64,000 nucleotides of DNA, taken from positions 55,996,501 to 56,060,500 of the forward strand of contig NC_077240.1 of NCBI RefSeq assembly GCF_947179165.1, written 5' to 3'. This document shows, piece after piece, positions 1 through 11,444 of the stretch. Every line of letters begins with the position of its first letter. Position 1 is the first letter of the stretch. The notes below the pieces were generated by a model, which was not told the origin of the DNA, searched no databases, and saw nothing but the letters and a program-made list of their open reading frames with translations. The position numbers and the translations under genes are program-made. This stretch comes from Solanum dulcamara. Its lineage: Eukaryota > Streptophyta > Magnoliopsida > Solanales > Solanaceae.

Positions 1-408
1 CGGGGTTTAACCCACTGCATTCTTGACCCACGCAAAGAATGTTGATTTTCACTGCTGCATTGCAAGTTCATACACTAAGCTGAGTAGATTTTCTAGTATT
101 TTATTCAGCTTTCATCAAATAAACTATGTACTAAGGAATACAAGTTAGAGGAGAAAATTACCATGTTCATATCAAAAGATGTGTGCACCATTACAACTGA
201 TCTATGCGATTAATCGATTGTGGAAGCCTTCAAGGTCGAATAAGATGAAGTGTCAAGTGAAGCCTCTAGATTTTCCAACAGCTTTCCCAATTTGATGATA
301 TTTTGATTTTTGTTTTACTCTTTTGTTGAGAAAATAGTTAAATGCTCTCCTAATCTATTATTCAATTCTCAATTACACATAAATACTTCACTGAGGTTTT
401 AATATTCC
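1..408. other. Unassigned AT-rich flank
   Basis: No open frame, repeat match within the window, or LTR terminus is seen here. It ends where an LTR starting TGTAACGACC begins at 409. It may be host DNA into which element C inserted, or an older decayed element. Confidence 0.4.
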
Positions 409-1496
409 TGTAACGACCCTCCTAGTTATTTTTGAGTAAATGTATTTTTTTGTATAGAGCATTCTTATAGCGACTCCAATTTATTTATGACTTTTTGACA
501 ATCAATCTTCGGTTTCTTGGTCGTTCATTTGGACTTTATGCTCTTTTTTCTATTTTGGAACTTTTGAAACTTAAATAGTTAATTTCTGTCAAAAGTTAGG
601 TAAACGACCTCATAACAAAATTCTGACGGTTCCATCAGCTTTGAGATGGTCATTTTAGGCTAGTGGTATGTTCGGCACGAGTCCTAAGACTTTCAGTGCG
701 AGTTTGGACTATTAGGCATTTTAGCTTTTGTGTTTTGGCCTAAGTTTGATCATGGTCAATATTCTTTGAAAATGCGCTCAGATGAAAATTCTGTCAAGGC
801 TATTAGATTTGAAATGTTGAGTTTTGTCTAGAAATACTTTTCATATGCTTCTCGAGGCTTCCTTTGAAATCCCGAAGACCCTTGAAGAATTGGCTAAAAA
901 TGACACTTGGGTGTGGAATCCACTTTTTATCAATATAACCTCGTATAGAAATTTTAACTGCGACGTTGAATCTAAAATATCGAATTTGGTGAGGTAGCAT
1001 AATTTATTTGCGTGCACGAGATTCTGAATGAATCTCTAGCACCCTATTAGAGACTTGGACAATGCCAAAACTTGAAGTTACAGTAGTAGTTGGTGTAGGG
1101 GTAATTTACCCTTCGCGTTTATGGGAAATGGGCCGCGTTCATGGAGTCCAGGCGAACTGGTCTCCACTTCGTGGAACCCTAGCCGCATTTGTGGAGGGAT
1201 TCATGTTTACCTTCCGCATTCACGGAGGCTAAGGGAATTTCCTTCCGCATTCGCGAAGGAACCTCCACATTCATGGAGGTCTAGGTTCCCCCATTCTATG
1301 TTCACAGTCCACTTTGGCTGGATTCACGTAGGTTATTTTGTCTGGTCTCTTAAATAAAAGACAAATGCGATATTAGCCATTTCCTAAAAAATCAAAGTTC
1401 GATAACTTGATCTATAGAGGTCAAAATTGGGTGATTCAAAGTCTAGGTTGTTGGGAATTATCATTCCTATGCGTTTGAGTGTTTGGGGAGTGACGT
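409..1496 (+). repeat. Element C 5' LTR, left piece
   Basis: It starts TGTAACGACC and matches the right LTR from 24581. It contains an array of short imperfect hairpins at about 1095-1290 (consensus like CCTCCGCATTCGCGGAGG), also present near 25280-25450. It is broken at 1496/1497 by element B. The last five bases, GACGT, are the probable left target duplication of B. LTR sequence resumes at about 18164. Confidence 0.8.
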
Positions 1497-2239
1497 TGTA
1501 ACCCTTCAAGTTATTTTTTTCATCTTTCGACCTTTTCAGCTTTTATATCTTTCTAGTAGCAATTCCAAGTCATTTATGATTTAATGGCACTGACTATTCG
1601 GTCACCTAATCATTCATTCAGGTTTTAGGCTCATTTTCCTATTTTGGAGCTTTTATAACTTGAAAAGTTGACTTTGGTCATAACTTCAGATAAACAACCT
1701 CAGAATGGAATTATGACAATTCCATCAGCTCCAAAATTGCCAAATTAGGCTATAACATTGTCGGTATGAGTATCGAGGCAATCATAATGAGTTTGAAGAC
1801 ATTTGGTGCTTTTGTCTTTAAAATTTAGGCCACGATTGACTTTGGTCAATATTCTTAGAAAATGTGCTCAAATAAAAATTCCATTAGCGCGGTTAGTTTT
1901 GGAATGTCGAGTTTGGTGTAGAATGACCCTTCATTACCTTTCTGAGGCTTTTAATCTAATTCCGAGGCCCATTGTGGAATTTGACTAAAAACAATATTAG
2001 AAGTGGACCCACATTCAGTCGTAGAGACCTCATATGAAAATTTTGACTATGTCATTTAGTCTGGAATGTCGTTTATAAGTGGCTTGCACATTTTTTTGTG
2101 TCGTTTGGACTCTGAATGATTTCCAAAGGCTTTTTCAAAGTTTTGGGACTCTTGGCCCTTTTTCTAGTTTTCTGGTGCAGCGATTTGTTCCCTGCGTTCG
2201 CGGGCAAAAAGCTCCACTTTCGCAGAGGGTTAAATAGGG

Positions 2240-2889
2240 ACTTAGGGGCGTTCACGGGTTGGTTTGAGTCAGTTATTGGTCAAAACCAAAATCAAATCAA
2301 TTTAATCGGTTTTAAAATTATTAAAACCAAATCAAACCAAATAAAACATACATCCATCGGTTTGGTTGTTATTGGTTTTGGTTTGGTTCGATTCGGTTAT
2401 TCGGTTATGAACCATACACAAAAATAAAAGAAGCGATTCATTCAAAAGAGAAAAAATAAATTGTCTTCGTGCCATTTTGGATCTTATAATTCTTATACCA
2501 GAACTTTAATTATGTTTAACTTCCTGCTTATATTGTTAGTTAATTCAATATACTAAACAACATAAACTTATTAAATAAGACATAAGCTAATTATATGTTG
2601 TACAAATAAAAGAGGAATCATATTTTATTATTTTAAATTAGTGTGCTGCATGATTTTGCATAAAAAAGTGTTCATAAAAAATAACATATTATGTATATAA
2701 TTATGAAAATGTATGTATAAAATTTGATGGCACGATTTGGTTATTTCTTTAAATTTTTTGAACGAAACCAAAACAAAACTAAATATTATTGATTTTTAAA
2801 ACTGTAAAACCAAACCAAACCAAATACAAAATCAGTTTATTTGATCGATTTGGTTTGTATTGGTTTTTATCCGAACTGTGAACACCCCT
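2240..2889. mobile_element. hAT-like miniature inverted-repeat element
   Basis: Its ends are inverted: about 2244 reads AGGGGCGTTCAC and the right end reads GTGAACACCCCT. The interior ends are rich in GGTTTGGTTT and its complement AAACCAAACC, typical of a widespread plant hAT-type MITE family. AAATAGGG (2232-2239) and AAATGGGG (2890-2897) look like an 8-bp target duplication with one change, set a few bases off the left terminus. There is no transposase. The LTR text resumes on either side. Confidence 0.65.
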
Positions 2890-4663
2890 AAATGGGGTTT
2901 TTCTCCACGTTTGAGGGCTTGGAAGCTCCGCATTCGCGGAGGGTTATCCGGGCAACCTAAACACCCGATTTTCAGGTTATTCTCTCAACATTAAAACACA
3001 ATTTCTTGAGAATTTCAAGTCCAAATTTGGTGATTCAACAGGCTATCTTCAAAAGAATTTCATGGGGAGTCCATTGGTGAACTTAGAATATTGATTATAA
3101 GTTTCCGTGAGGTAAATTCGAGACTATGTCTGCTGTCTCTTGCCATTTTCAAAATGTAATTATGGTAAATTTTGGAAAATTATTTTTTGACCATTTTAGG
3201 TCCGTTTTCTATGATTCAAGATTTAAACTATGGGTTTTTCCACAAGGAACGTCGCAATTTGATTAGTTTTTTCTGATGATGCTTCATTTTCAGTAAATTT
3301 TTGTTCAAAGCTGTTGTCCCCATTTTTGTGTTTAGCTTAACATTAGAAAATTCTTTTTGCATGATTGTTTCTTGACATCTCCCGACCCTGTATTGTATTT
3401 TGAATTTTTACATGCACTTGGGGTGCTTCTTAGGACCAACTTTTGGGGTCAATTTTAGAATTTTCAATGTGAGTCCCACATTTCCTATTTTGGAACCCGA
3501 AAATGGTCCATGTACCAAAATTGTGAATTTAGTGTCTAAACGACCGTATTAACATGGTTATTCTATAGTTGCTAGTGTGAAAGTGTTTTGAGGTCGTTCG
3601 GAAGGGAAAAGCTCTAATTTGGTAAGTTGGAGCGCGTGCGTTCAGCTTTGAGGTAGGCTACGGTCTCCCTTTAGTATATATTTCATGTGATTTAGGTTTG
3701 TATTGGTTGGTTTTAGAGCTTTCCTCCTTATATCTCCTTTCCTTGAATCTGGTTGAATCTTAGACTAGCGTAGTTTCTTGAGACACTTAATTTAGGTTTG
3801 TGGCTTCGATTGCATTATGGTTTGGTGAGATTATCCTTCTTAGGATTGGTATTGATGGCCTTAGCTAGGTTTGAACCTTAAATGCTTTAGTTTGTTTTCT
3901 AGTGCCCTTATAGCTAGGCGTAGCTTTTGGAAGTGTATGAATTAGTGCTAGTGTCGGGGACCTCTGAAGCTCATCGTAGCCATAGGTTGGGCTTAGCTGT
4001 GCTCTTTGGGAGCGGAGATGGCATACTTTGGGTTAAGGCATCATTCCTAGAGATATTTTTCTCCCTATCTGATTTTGAGCCATATCTTAATTGTCGCTTT
4101 TGTTTAGCGGTAGGCTTTTGCTGCCCTATATCTAGTATCTATTATTAGGCCTAAGGCCGTATTTGAGGAGCGTTTGGATCCCAGGATAGATCCTTTTCCT
4201 TGATAATGTAGTATAGTTAGATGTTACATTTTGGATTGTGTGTACCTTGTTTGGATGTTGGTGATGGCATGCTTGCATTAATTGAGTCATACCACTTGGG
4301 AAATTTGGATATTTGTTTTGAGATCTATGTAGTGTCGAGGACATGCTCCTTTTATATGAATAATTTTAGAGGCATTAAGGATGTGCTTTGTTTTTATTGA
4401 TATCTGGCACGGTGTCGCCCTTTTTATACTTTGGTTGCATCTCGAATGACTTTAGCCTATACTTGATTATCTAGCGCGGCGTCATCCTTTTCTACTTGGA
4501 TTGGCCACTTACTTTTTAGTACCACTCTGGATACTATATGTCTATGTAAGACCTAGTTCGGGGCCCAGACACTATATATGGACTTTCCGTATCCCCTATA
4601 GGCCCATATGGCCAGTGCACCACTGAACTGGATAAGAGAGTTACATGGGTCCCACCTGGCTGG

Positions 4664-4668
4664 CCAAG
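4664..4668. repeat. Target-site duplication of element A, left (CCAAG)
   Basis: CCAAG here and at 14807-14811 flank element A. The empty site survives in the B 3' LTR near 17236-17250, where the same LTR text runs through a single CCAAG. Confidence 0.85.
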
Positions 4669-6990
4669 TATAATGACCCTCAAGGTCATTTTTGTCCTTC
4701 TCCGATATTCTCAACTTTTGGAGCTTTCTTGTAGTGACCCCAAGACATTTATGACTTACTGGCATTGACAATTCGATTGCCTGGTCATTCGCTTGGGTTT
4801 TATGCCCATTTCTCTGTTCTAGAGCTCTTGGAGTTTGAATTATTGACTTTGGTCATAACTCTAGGAAACAAGCCTCAGAATGGAGTTTCAATGGTTCCAT
4901 CAGCTCCAAAATGGCCAAATAAGCCCAGAATGTCGTTCTAAGTTGGTGTAAGGCCTCGAATAACTGGGAAGTCCCAAAAATAGAAACAAATAATGATAGT
5001 GTAGGGAATTACAGGAAAAAGGCACAAGGCACCGACCAGGAGGGCCATCATGGGCCGTGTAATAAACTACGCCCTGTGTGAGACACCTCAGAAATCAGGG
5101 AAGTCCCAAAAATTGAAAGAAAGAATGATAGTGCAGACAACTGCAGGAAAATGGCACAAGGCACCAATCATAAAAGGCCATCACGGGCCGTGTAATGCAC
5201 CACGCCCCATGGTGAGCCACTGTGGTGGTGAATCAGTGGCTCAGACCTGCAAGCAAAGACCACGAGCAACCACCACTAATCGTGGAGAACTTTACAGATC
5301 GTGGTGTCCTTCCATGATGGGCACTCTGCAGGCCTCTTGCAGGACCTGAACCATTGCCACTCTACACGGGCCGTGATATATTTAACAAATCGTTAAGGTC
5401 TCCGTGAAGAAACTTCAGAGACTTACCATGCAGGCTTTCCTAAGTATTTTTCCAAGTATCTTACCATGGGACCCCACTGAGCACCACGGACTGTGAAGGG
5501 TCCCTGTGAAGCCAGTTCCGGCCAGATTCTTAAAGGGATATTTTGGTCTTTTCTTGTGTTTTAACACAAAATGAGGTCTTTTAAAGACCTGGTGCTAGCC
5601 CTTTTCCTCTCCTTTCCCTTATGTGAAACTTTAATTTTGAGAGTAATTCTCAACCAAAATTCATGATTCTTGTTCCGGTGAGTTGGAAAATCTTGTGGGA
5701 ATGTTCCTGGACTCTTTCTAATTCTAAAAATCTTGTAAGTTCCGTGTAAAGTCATTATTTTTTTCCTTTTTAAAATATTCAAGGGCTTGAATTTAGTGGG
5801 GTTGTTTTGAGCTCTTTCGGTACTCAAAATGTGCTCATTTTTGGGTTGAGCTATTTGGGACCTTATGAAAGAGTTGGGTTTTCGATTTTGTACGCAGGTC
5901 CCATAACCCCATTTTAGACCCAATTTTGGGTCAGTCTCTAAAAAATATGATGTTGGTGTCAAAACATTCGTATTGATAAGGTGATCAATATTTTGATAGT
6001 GTGGAGGCATTAAAAGTCGTTTTTGGAGCGAAAACCTATTGAAAAGTGGACTTGGAGCTCGTGTGTTCAGCTTCGAGGTAGGCTACGGTCTTCTATTGTT
6101 TAATTGAGCTTCAATAGGTATTCTTTAGTATATTTTTCTTGTGGTTTGGATTGTATATGATAGGTTAGACTTGATTCCTAGATTTTTGGTCCTTTGGTCC
6201 GGTATGAGCCTTAGGCTAGTTCACTTTTAAGAGATTTCTTGTCTTGTTGATAAGTTTATTAATTATGCCTTAGTTTAGCCTTGAGTAGCCTATTTTAGGT
6301 GACTTAATTGATAATTATAGTGGTTGGCGGTTTGTGCCTTAGGATTGATTTTAGTATGAAACTTAGTTGATGTAGCCATTGCTGACCGAAATTTATGAGA
6401 CTTTGTGTCCTTCTATATTATAGCACCTATCTTGAAGCCATGGTGTAGAGACTTCCACCTGGTTAGGCTCATGGATTACTGTTGGACCCCATTTTGGATT
6501 TAAATCTAGAATTCCCTATGCTTTTTTGTTACTTTTTGGCGGGGCTATTTGAGGTTATAAATCTCGAAGGGATTTTTCCCAATTGGATCTGGAGGTATTG
6601 ATTGACTAGTTGAGCACCTGTTTCCTCATTTTCCCCTTTTTGTTACCCAGTTGGGGTTGAGTTCTCTTTTTGGCCTTATTGTAGAGTTAGAGTAGTAGAT
6701 TCGAGCTTTAGGCCTTGATTAGAGGTCGGTGGTATTTATGAGCCTTGTTTGTGTGGTCTAGAGGGTAAGGTGCTTGTAGAGTCATTATTGTATGTGATTG
6801 TACATGTTTGGGTGCTGGTGATGGCATGCATTGCATTAGATCATTATTTTTTTGGTAGATATAGTCGACTTCGGTGTATGCATTGGTCTAGCATTGGTTT
6901 GAGAAAGTTGGGTTGTAACCCAAACTATTTTATATAGATTTTCAAATGGGGGGCCATACTGCCTTTATTACTACTATTGTCACTAGACTG

Positions 6991-7135
6991 GACGTATCAA
7001 GGATGCTCTCATTTTATTATATATAATTTGAGGCATCGAGGATGCCCTCATTTTATTATACTGATTCGAGGCATCGAGGATGCACTCATTTTATGATATT
7101 GATTTGAGGCATCGAGGATGTGCTCATGTTATAGA
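6991..7135 (+). repeat. ~38-bp tandem repeat in element A 5' LTR
   Basis: Four units share a core like GAGGCATCGAGGATGC followed by CTCATTTTAT. Later unit starts fall near 7030, 7068 and 7106. The same array is in the 3' LTR (about 13776-13920). Single related units are found in the B LTRs near 4330-4390 and 16915-16970. Confidence 0.75.
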
Positions 7136-8137
7136 TTGAGATAAGACCTAGATTGAGACCAGGAAATATATAGGGGCCTTCCTGAGCCCCCCATTATGAT
7201 CCCATAGAGGCGCATGGTTCCTAATTCCTGGCCGGGACTAGAAATAGGTGTATATATCTTGGTATGAGGCACTTAGCGCAGATGGTACTTCTGGTTTTAC
7301 TGCATTACTTTCATTTCATGCATATATGCATTGTCTATCTGTAGCATAGATATTTGTACCTATCGATAGTATAGGATGCAGTATGGGTTTACCTATTTTT
7401 GAGTGAACTTCTTGGGAACACAGGGGCTCGGGAAGTATTGACTTACTATTTGTGAACTTTTAGCGGTATAAAGGGTGGTCTCTTGTTTGAAGGTAGTTAT
7501 TTCCCTTGCTCTTATTTTTCTAACCTTTTGTGCAGCGATTTAGTTGATACGGTCCTTTGAGCCTTTATGTGATATCTGTATTTAGTTCTATTAGTAGGTT
7601 GTCTCTAAGTTTTCCTCCTTCATAGTGTGTGGTCGTGTTTAGGCCTTGGGCAGGCGCCACTAGGTACATTCTTCATTTCCTTGATTATTTTGTATTTTCC
7701 CCCTTGTATCAGATGTTCTTATTGTAGGATCCCTTATTATTCTTGGTAGTTAATTGTGATATATATACTCTATGCTTACATGCGCTTTATACTTGCTTTA
7801 TCTTTGGAGCTTAGTTTGTCGATGCCTACTAAGTGCCTCTTGTTGGCACTCATACTACACATCTGCCCCCTGCAACTCATAGTATGGGTTTTCACTACTG
7901 ATTTGGATACTGTGCGAAGCAGCTCTTGGATTTTTTAGACTTGGGTTAGCTTTTGGCATTAAGAGTTGCCTATCTCCCTCTTCTTTGTCTTGGACTAGTT
8001 TTTATTTTGCACTCAAAGACAGTATATATTACTATTATTATCATTGTATTTGTATAAGCCTTGTATTCCTTATTTAGTTTAGTAGCTCGACTATTGGCTG
8101 ATACCAGGTCTTGGGGGTTATCTTTTATATTGTTATT

Positions 8138-8147
8138 ATTATTATTT

Positions 8148-8208
<61 letters not shown>
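8138..8208. repeat. TTA/ATT microsatellite, element A 5' LTR
   Basis: A near-pure trinucleotide run just before the LTR end. The counterpart in the 3' LTR (about 14563-14690) is longer and contains a GTT block. Confidence 0.9.
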
Positions 8209-8330
8209 GATTCTTTTCTCCCGCTTGTGATGGTCCAATGCCTATGGTTCTGTACTATGGGGTTAGGCTTATCTTTTGGTGGGTTAATAGTAGTTGCCTT
8301 CATGACTTGAGAAATTGGATCATGATAGAG

Positions 8331-8342
8331 TGGTATAAGAGC
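8331..8342 (+). other. Primer-binding site, element A
   Basis: TGGTATAAGAGC, three bases after the LTR end, is one change from TGGTATCAGAGC, the complement of the initiator tRNA-Met 3' end used by many plant retroelements. Confidence 0.75.
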
Positions 8343-8521
8343 TTAGGTTCACCTGTATCGTCAGTATAAGAGCAAGTGCCTAGTAGAGTCCTGCGGAGAC
8401 GTTCGTATCCTATCTCTGGGAGGCTATAGGGCATTTTAGGGAAACTTCATTCTTGATTCCTTATCGTGTGAATTTCTTTGATCAACCTCTAAATACTTTC
8501 TAGGAATCCATTTCTCCTTAA

Positions 8522-9780
8522 ATGGTTAATATGAGCTTTTTGATGGACATGGTTAGGACATCAACATATAATATCCAAGCTTCGACAATATCTATGACTA
8601 TCTCGACTCCTTTGGATCCAACATTAGAGATTCAGCATCTCGATGAGCGTACACCACAGACAAGTATGGTTTTGGGTGCATCGAGTGGTTCTTATCTTAG
8701 AGTTGGACTTGTAGGTCCTTAGCAGGGTTCTTCGTTAATCTTTGAGTATGTGATGGAGTTCTTAGATTGGATAGCGTTGGCTCTTACTATGTTTCCTATA
8801 GAGCAAGATATGACTCAGTGATTTATTGAGGGAATGATTTTGTTGCTCCGCCTTGCATCACAGCACTTGATATCAATGGGGTCTACTTTTCCCCATGTGG
8901 TCAGTTATGTGAGGTCTATGGAGCATGCATGTATGGAGACTTACAGAGGTGGAGATAGGAGATTTCGCCATCAACACACCATAGGTAGCACCTTACTCTG
9001 AGGTAGGCATCATCCTAGTAAGGGTTAGATTTACTCTAGACCTACTGGACCCATGGCAGAAGCACCTCAAGTTCAAGGAGGTCCTGTGACAAGTTATGGT
9101 ACCTACGGTGGACAAAGTTCACGATAGACATCTCAACATTTGCTATCTAAGCATTCAGGTTTTGAGGCTCATACTTTAACTAGTTTATCTCACTGGGCCA
9201 TATTTGGTGGAAGGTGCTATACGTGTGGTGAGTTTGGTCATACGGTTAGGGAGTGTCCTATAGTCACACATTGTAGGCGACAAGCTTGGCAGGATTGGAT
9301 TCATAGGGCCCATGGATAGTCAGGTAGAGCCAGTGCCCTAAGTGTTGCAGTTAGTGGTACAGGTGTTCCATTGGGGGCCAAACGCATTCCATCCCATGCT
9401 TCTACAGGTCAGATAGAGGACGCGGCTCTAGGTATCAATCAGAATTATGTAAACTTTATATCTAGGACCTTTCTTGCTTGTAGTGCTTGGGTGTTAGGGT
9501 CTTTGTAGCCACCAATGATTATTTGGTTTGTTAGATCCATCTTGTGAATCTGGTAGTTTCCTTACTTGGACTTATGTGAGTGTGCTTATTTAGCCTGATT
9601 ACTTGTCTATTATTGCTATGACAACTTCATTTGAAACTATATATATAAGTTTATCTTCCCTAGGTAATTTCTTTTAGTAGTGGATCATATTGGTGTTACT
9701 ATTATGTGGTAGTAGTGGTAGAGTTATACCTTATGGATGTTTAGCTTAGTTGACTTCTCTGATGGGCTTTGTTTGGCTAT
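8522..9780 (+). pseudogene. gag: Degenerate gag and protease start, element A
   Basis: Gag would coat the element RNA and protease would process it. The first ATG is at 8522 and follows a pyrimidine-rich stretch. The region around 8747-8960 resembles the C-terminal half of the plant gypsy gag domain; the N-terminal half appears missing. One complete CCHC zinc knuckle (C-x2-C-x4-H-x4-C, residues CYTC...GH...EC) lies at 9215-9256. Around 9520-9600 a stretch with SGS and TYVSV resembles the start of a retroviral-type aspartic protease. In-frame stops, for example at 8720, and frameshifts interrupt it throughout. No RT follows. Confidence 0.65.
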
Positions 9781-11431
9781 TTTAGAGTTTTTGGGTTAGT
9801 CTTTTTCCCTTCCTAGATTTCCCCACTAGTGTGATTAGCTGGTGTGAGGTTTCTGCCGATAGAAGGGGTGCCAATAATTATAGCCCTTGCAGTCTACTAT
9901 GGATTTTGTTCATATATTCTTTCTTTCTTCAATTTCCTATTCTTAGTTCCTAAGGTTGTGGAGTTAAAGTTTTCCCTTCAAATTTGGTTGGATTGTCTCT
10001 TTATGGTAAGTTTGATGGTTAAATTATTAGTTCAGCTAGTTGTGTGATATGGTGTAACATGGCTATGTTTGAGTTGGGAGGGCTAGAACTGGAATTATCA
10101 CTGGTTATTCTAAGTATGGTGATATTTTAGCTCGAAGCATCATGTAAAATGGGTTTTATCTAATTCATGAAAATTGTGGTCTTCTTATCCTTGTGACTGA
10201 CCAACAAGTAGCAAAAAAAGGATAATTATGGAGAGAGAGCGTGCATATTGATGAGTCTTGATTTATCAGAATTGCCTTGGTGGGCTTTGGTGATTTGTGG
10301 AATTTTAGGTGGTTGGTCAATATGTTTTGGAAATTTTAGTTATAAGCTTGTTTTACCTTACAACCAAGGCTACCTTCAATCTCAGTGATTCCGTGTTGTG
10401 CCTTGGTTCCCATGAAGTCAAAGCTCAGCCTCAGGATGGAGTGCTTTGACTAATTCAGACTTTGGCTCCTATGAGCAAATGGAATTTCTCTTAGAAAGCT
10501 CAGCCTCAGGATGGAGTCAAAGTAATTCGTGGGATCATCTCTTAGTTTCTTGTTAAATGTGCGAATTTCGTGTGTGTCTTTGTGGTTAGCTAGTAGTGTA
10601 CCTTGCGGTAGTTTCGCTTTACTTGAGTTACTTTTGGAAGGTTTAGTATGCTAACAAACTGCTTATTTTATCAATTTGGCTCTTGGATTGGTGGTTTGAT
10701 CAAATTTCCACTCTGGAGTGGTACATGGACTCATGACATCAATTTCCATTGATTATGGGTTAGATCCTCATGTTGGTTCAGTTTTCTAGAAATTCCATTG
10801 GCAGCAGAGCGACACTGGAGTTGGTCCCAAGGTGATATTTTTGCCCGTGTATTTTTTTATCCCTTGAAGTAGCCTTTTCAATTTTTAATAGTAAATGTTA
10901 GATTCAAGTTATGGATTTGGGAGCCATTAGGTTAGAACTATGGCCTTGTACTCTAGTCTGAGTTATTTATGTTCAGTTTTGCCGCTCTTTGATGTTTAGA
11001 TGGTGTTGGGAGCTATTATTGTGGTTTAGGATTGGTAGGATACCCATGATGGCTAAAGAGAGGCTTGAGTTTAGAAAATAAAGCAAATAATTTGACTTTG
11101 GAGTTATTTAACATCTTCTACTGGCTGTCGGTTGCCTAAATCTGAGTAATTTGCATAGTTTTGGTTTATCTCGGGTTATTCTGTTGCGTTCAATTGAGTT
11201 TCTCTAGTTGGATGGAGTTCAATATCAAAAGAAAGGGATTGGAAGTTGGTTTTAGTTATGAAGGAGAAAGGTGAATTCAGGAGTGTTCCCTTAGATTGAG
11301 GGTTTGGGTTGGCGTTGCTTGACCCGAGAAGGTACCTATAGGGCTAGTAGAGCTTGCGGGCCTAGCTTCCCAATCTTTTCATTCCCTTGGGTTCTTTGCT
11401 ATCCCTTGACTTTTGAGGATGAAAGTCCATT
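9781..11431 (+). other. Noncoding 3' interior of element A
   Basis: I recognise no RT, RNase H or integrase in any frame. The main visible structure is a perfect 23-base direct repeat (10420-10442 and 10495-10517). Large noncoding interiors are typical of LARD-type non-autonomous LTR elements. Confidence 0.5.
10420..10517 (+). repeat. Pair of 23-bp identical direct repeats
   Basis: The copies at 10420-10442 and 10495-10517 are identical, containing CTCAGCCTCAGGATGGAG, and start 75 bp apart. The sequence between them is not repeated. Confidence 0.85.
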
Positions 11432-11444
11432 TAGTAGTGGATGT
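11432..11444 (+). other. Polypurine tract candidate, element A
   Basis: TAGTAGTGGATGT lies directly before the 3' LTR start. The same string precedes the C 3' LTR at 24568-24580, so it is probably the plus-strand primer site, although not a clean purine run. Confidence 0.5.

Larger units (their letters stand above)
1497..4668 (+). repeat. Element B 5' LTR, left piece
   Basis: It begins TGTAACCC like other LTRs here and carries hairpin words such as CTCCGCATTCGCGGAGG at about 2929-2946. It is interrupted by a miniature hAT-like element (about 2240-2889). A donor-like AG|GTAGGC lies at 3651-3657. It ends in CCAAG, the left target duplication of element A. Confidence 0.75.
4669..8327 (+). repeat. 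Element A 5' LTR
   Basis: About 3.66 kb. It holds palindromic words around CACGGGCCGTG (about 5040-5510), a donor-like AG|GTAGGC at 6076-6082, a 38-bp tandem repeat (about 6991-7130) and a TTA microsatellite (about 8138-8208). It aligns with 11445-14806. The right copy lacks about 350 bp corresponding to roughly 7518-7867. Confidence 0.85.

Noticed and set aside
2116..2427. 103-codon open frame
   Set aside because: It runs from LTR text into the hAT-like miniature element; composite of two repeats.
5561..6010. 149-codon minus-strand open frame
   Set aside because: It lies inside the A 5' LTR with no counterpart frame preserved in the 3' LTR and no known motif.
8061..8369. 102-codon open frame with a poly-Ile stretch
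   Set aside because: It spans the microsatellite and the LTR end of A; no gene features.
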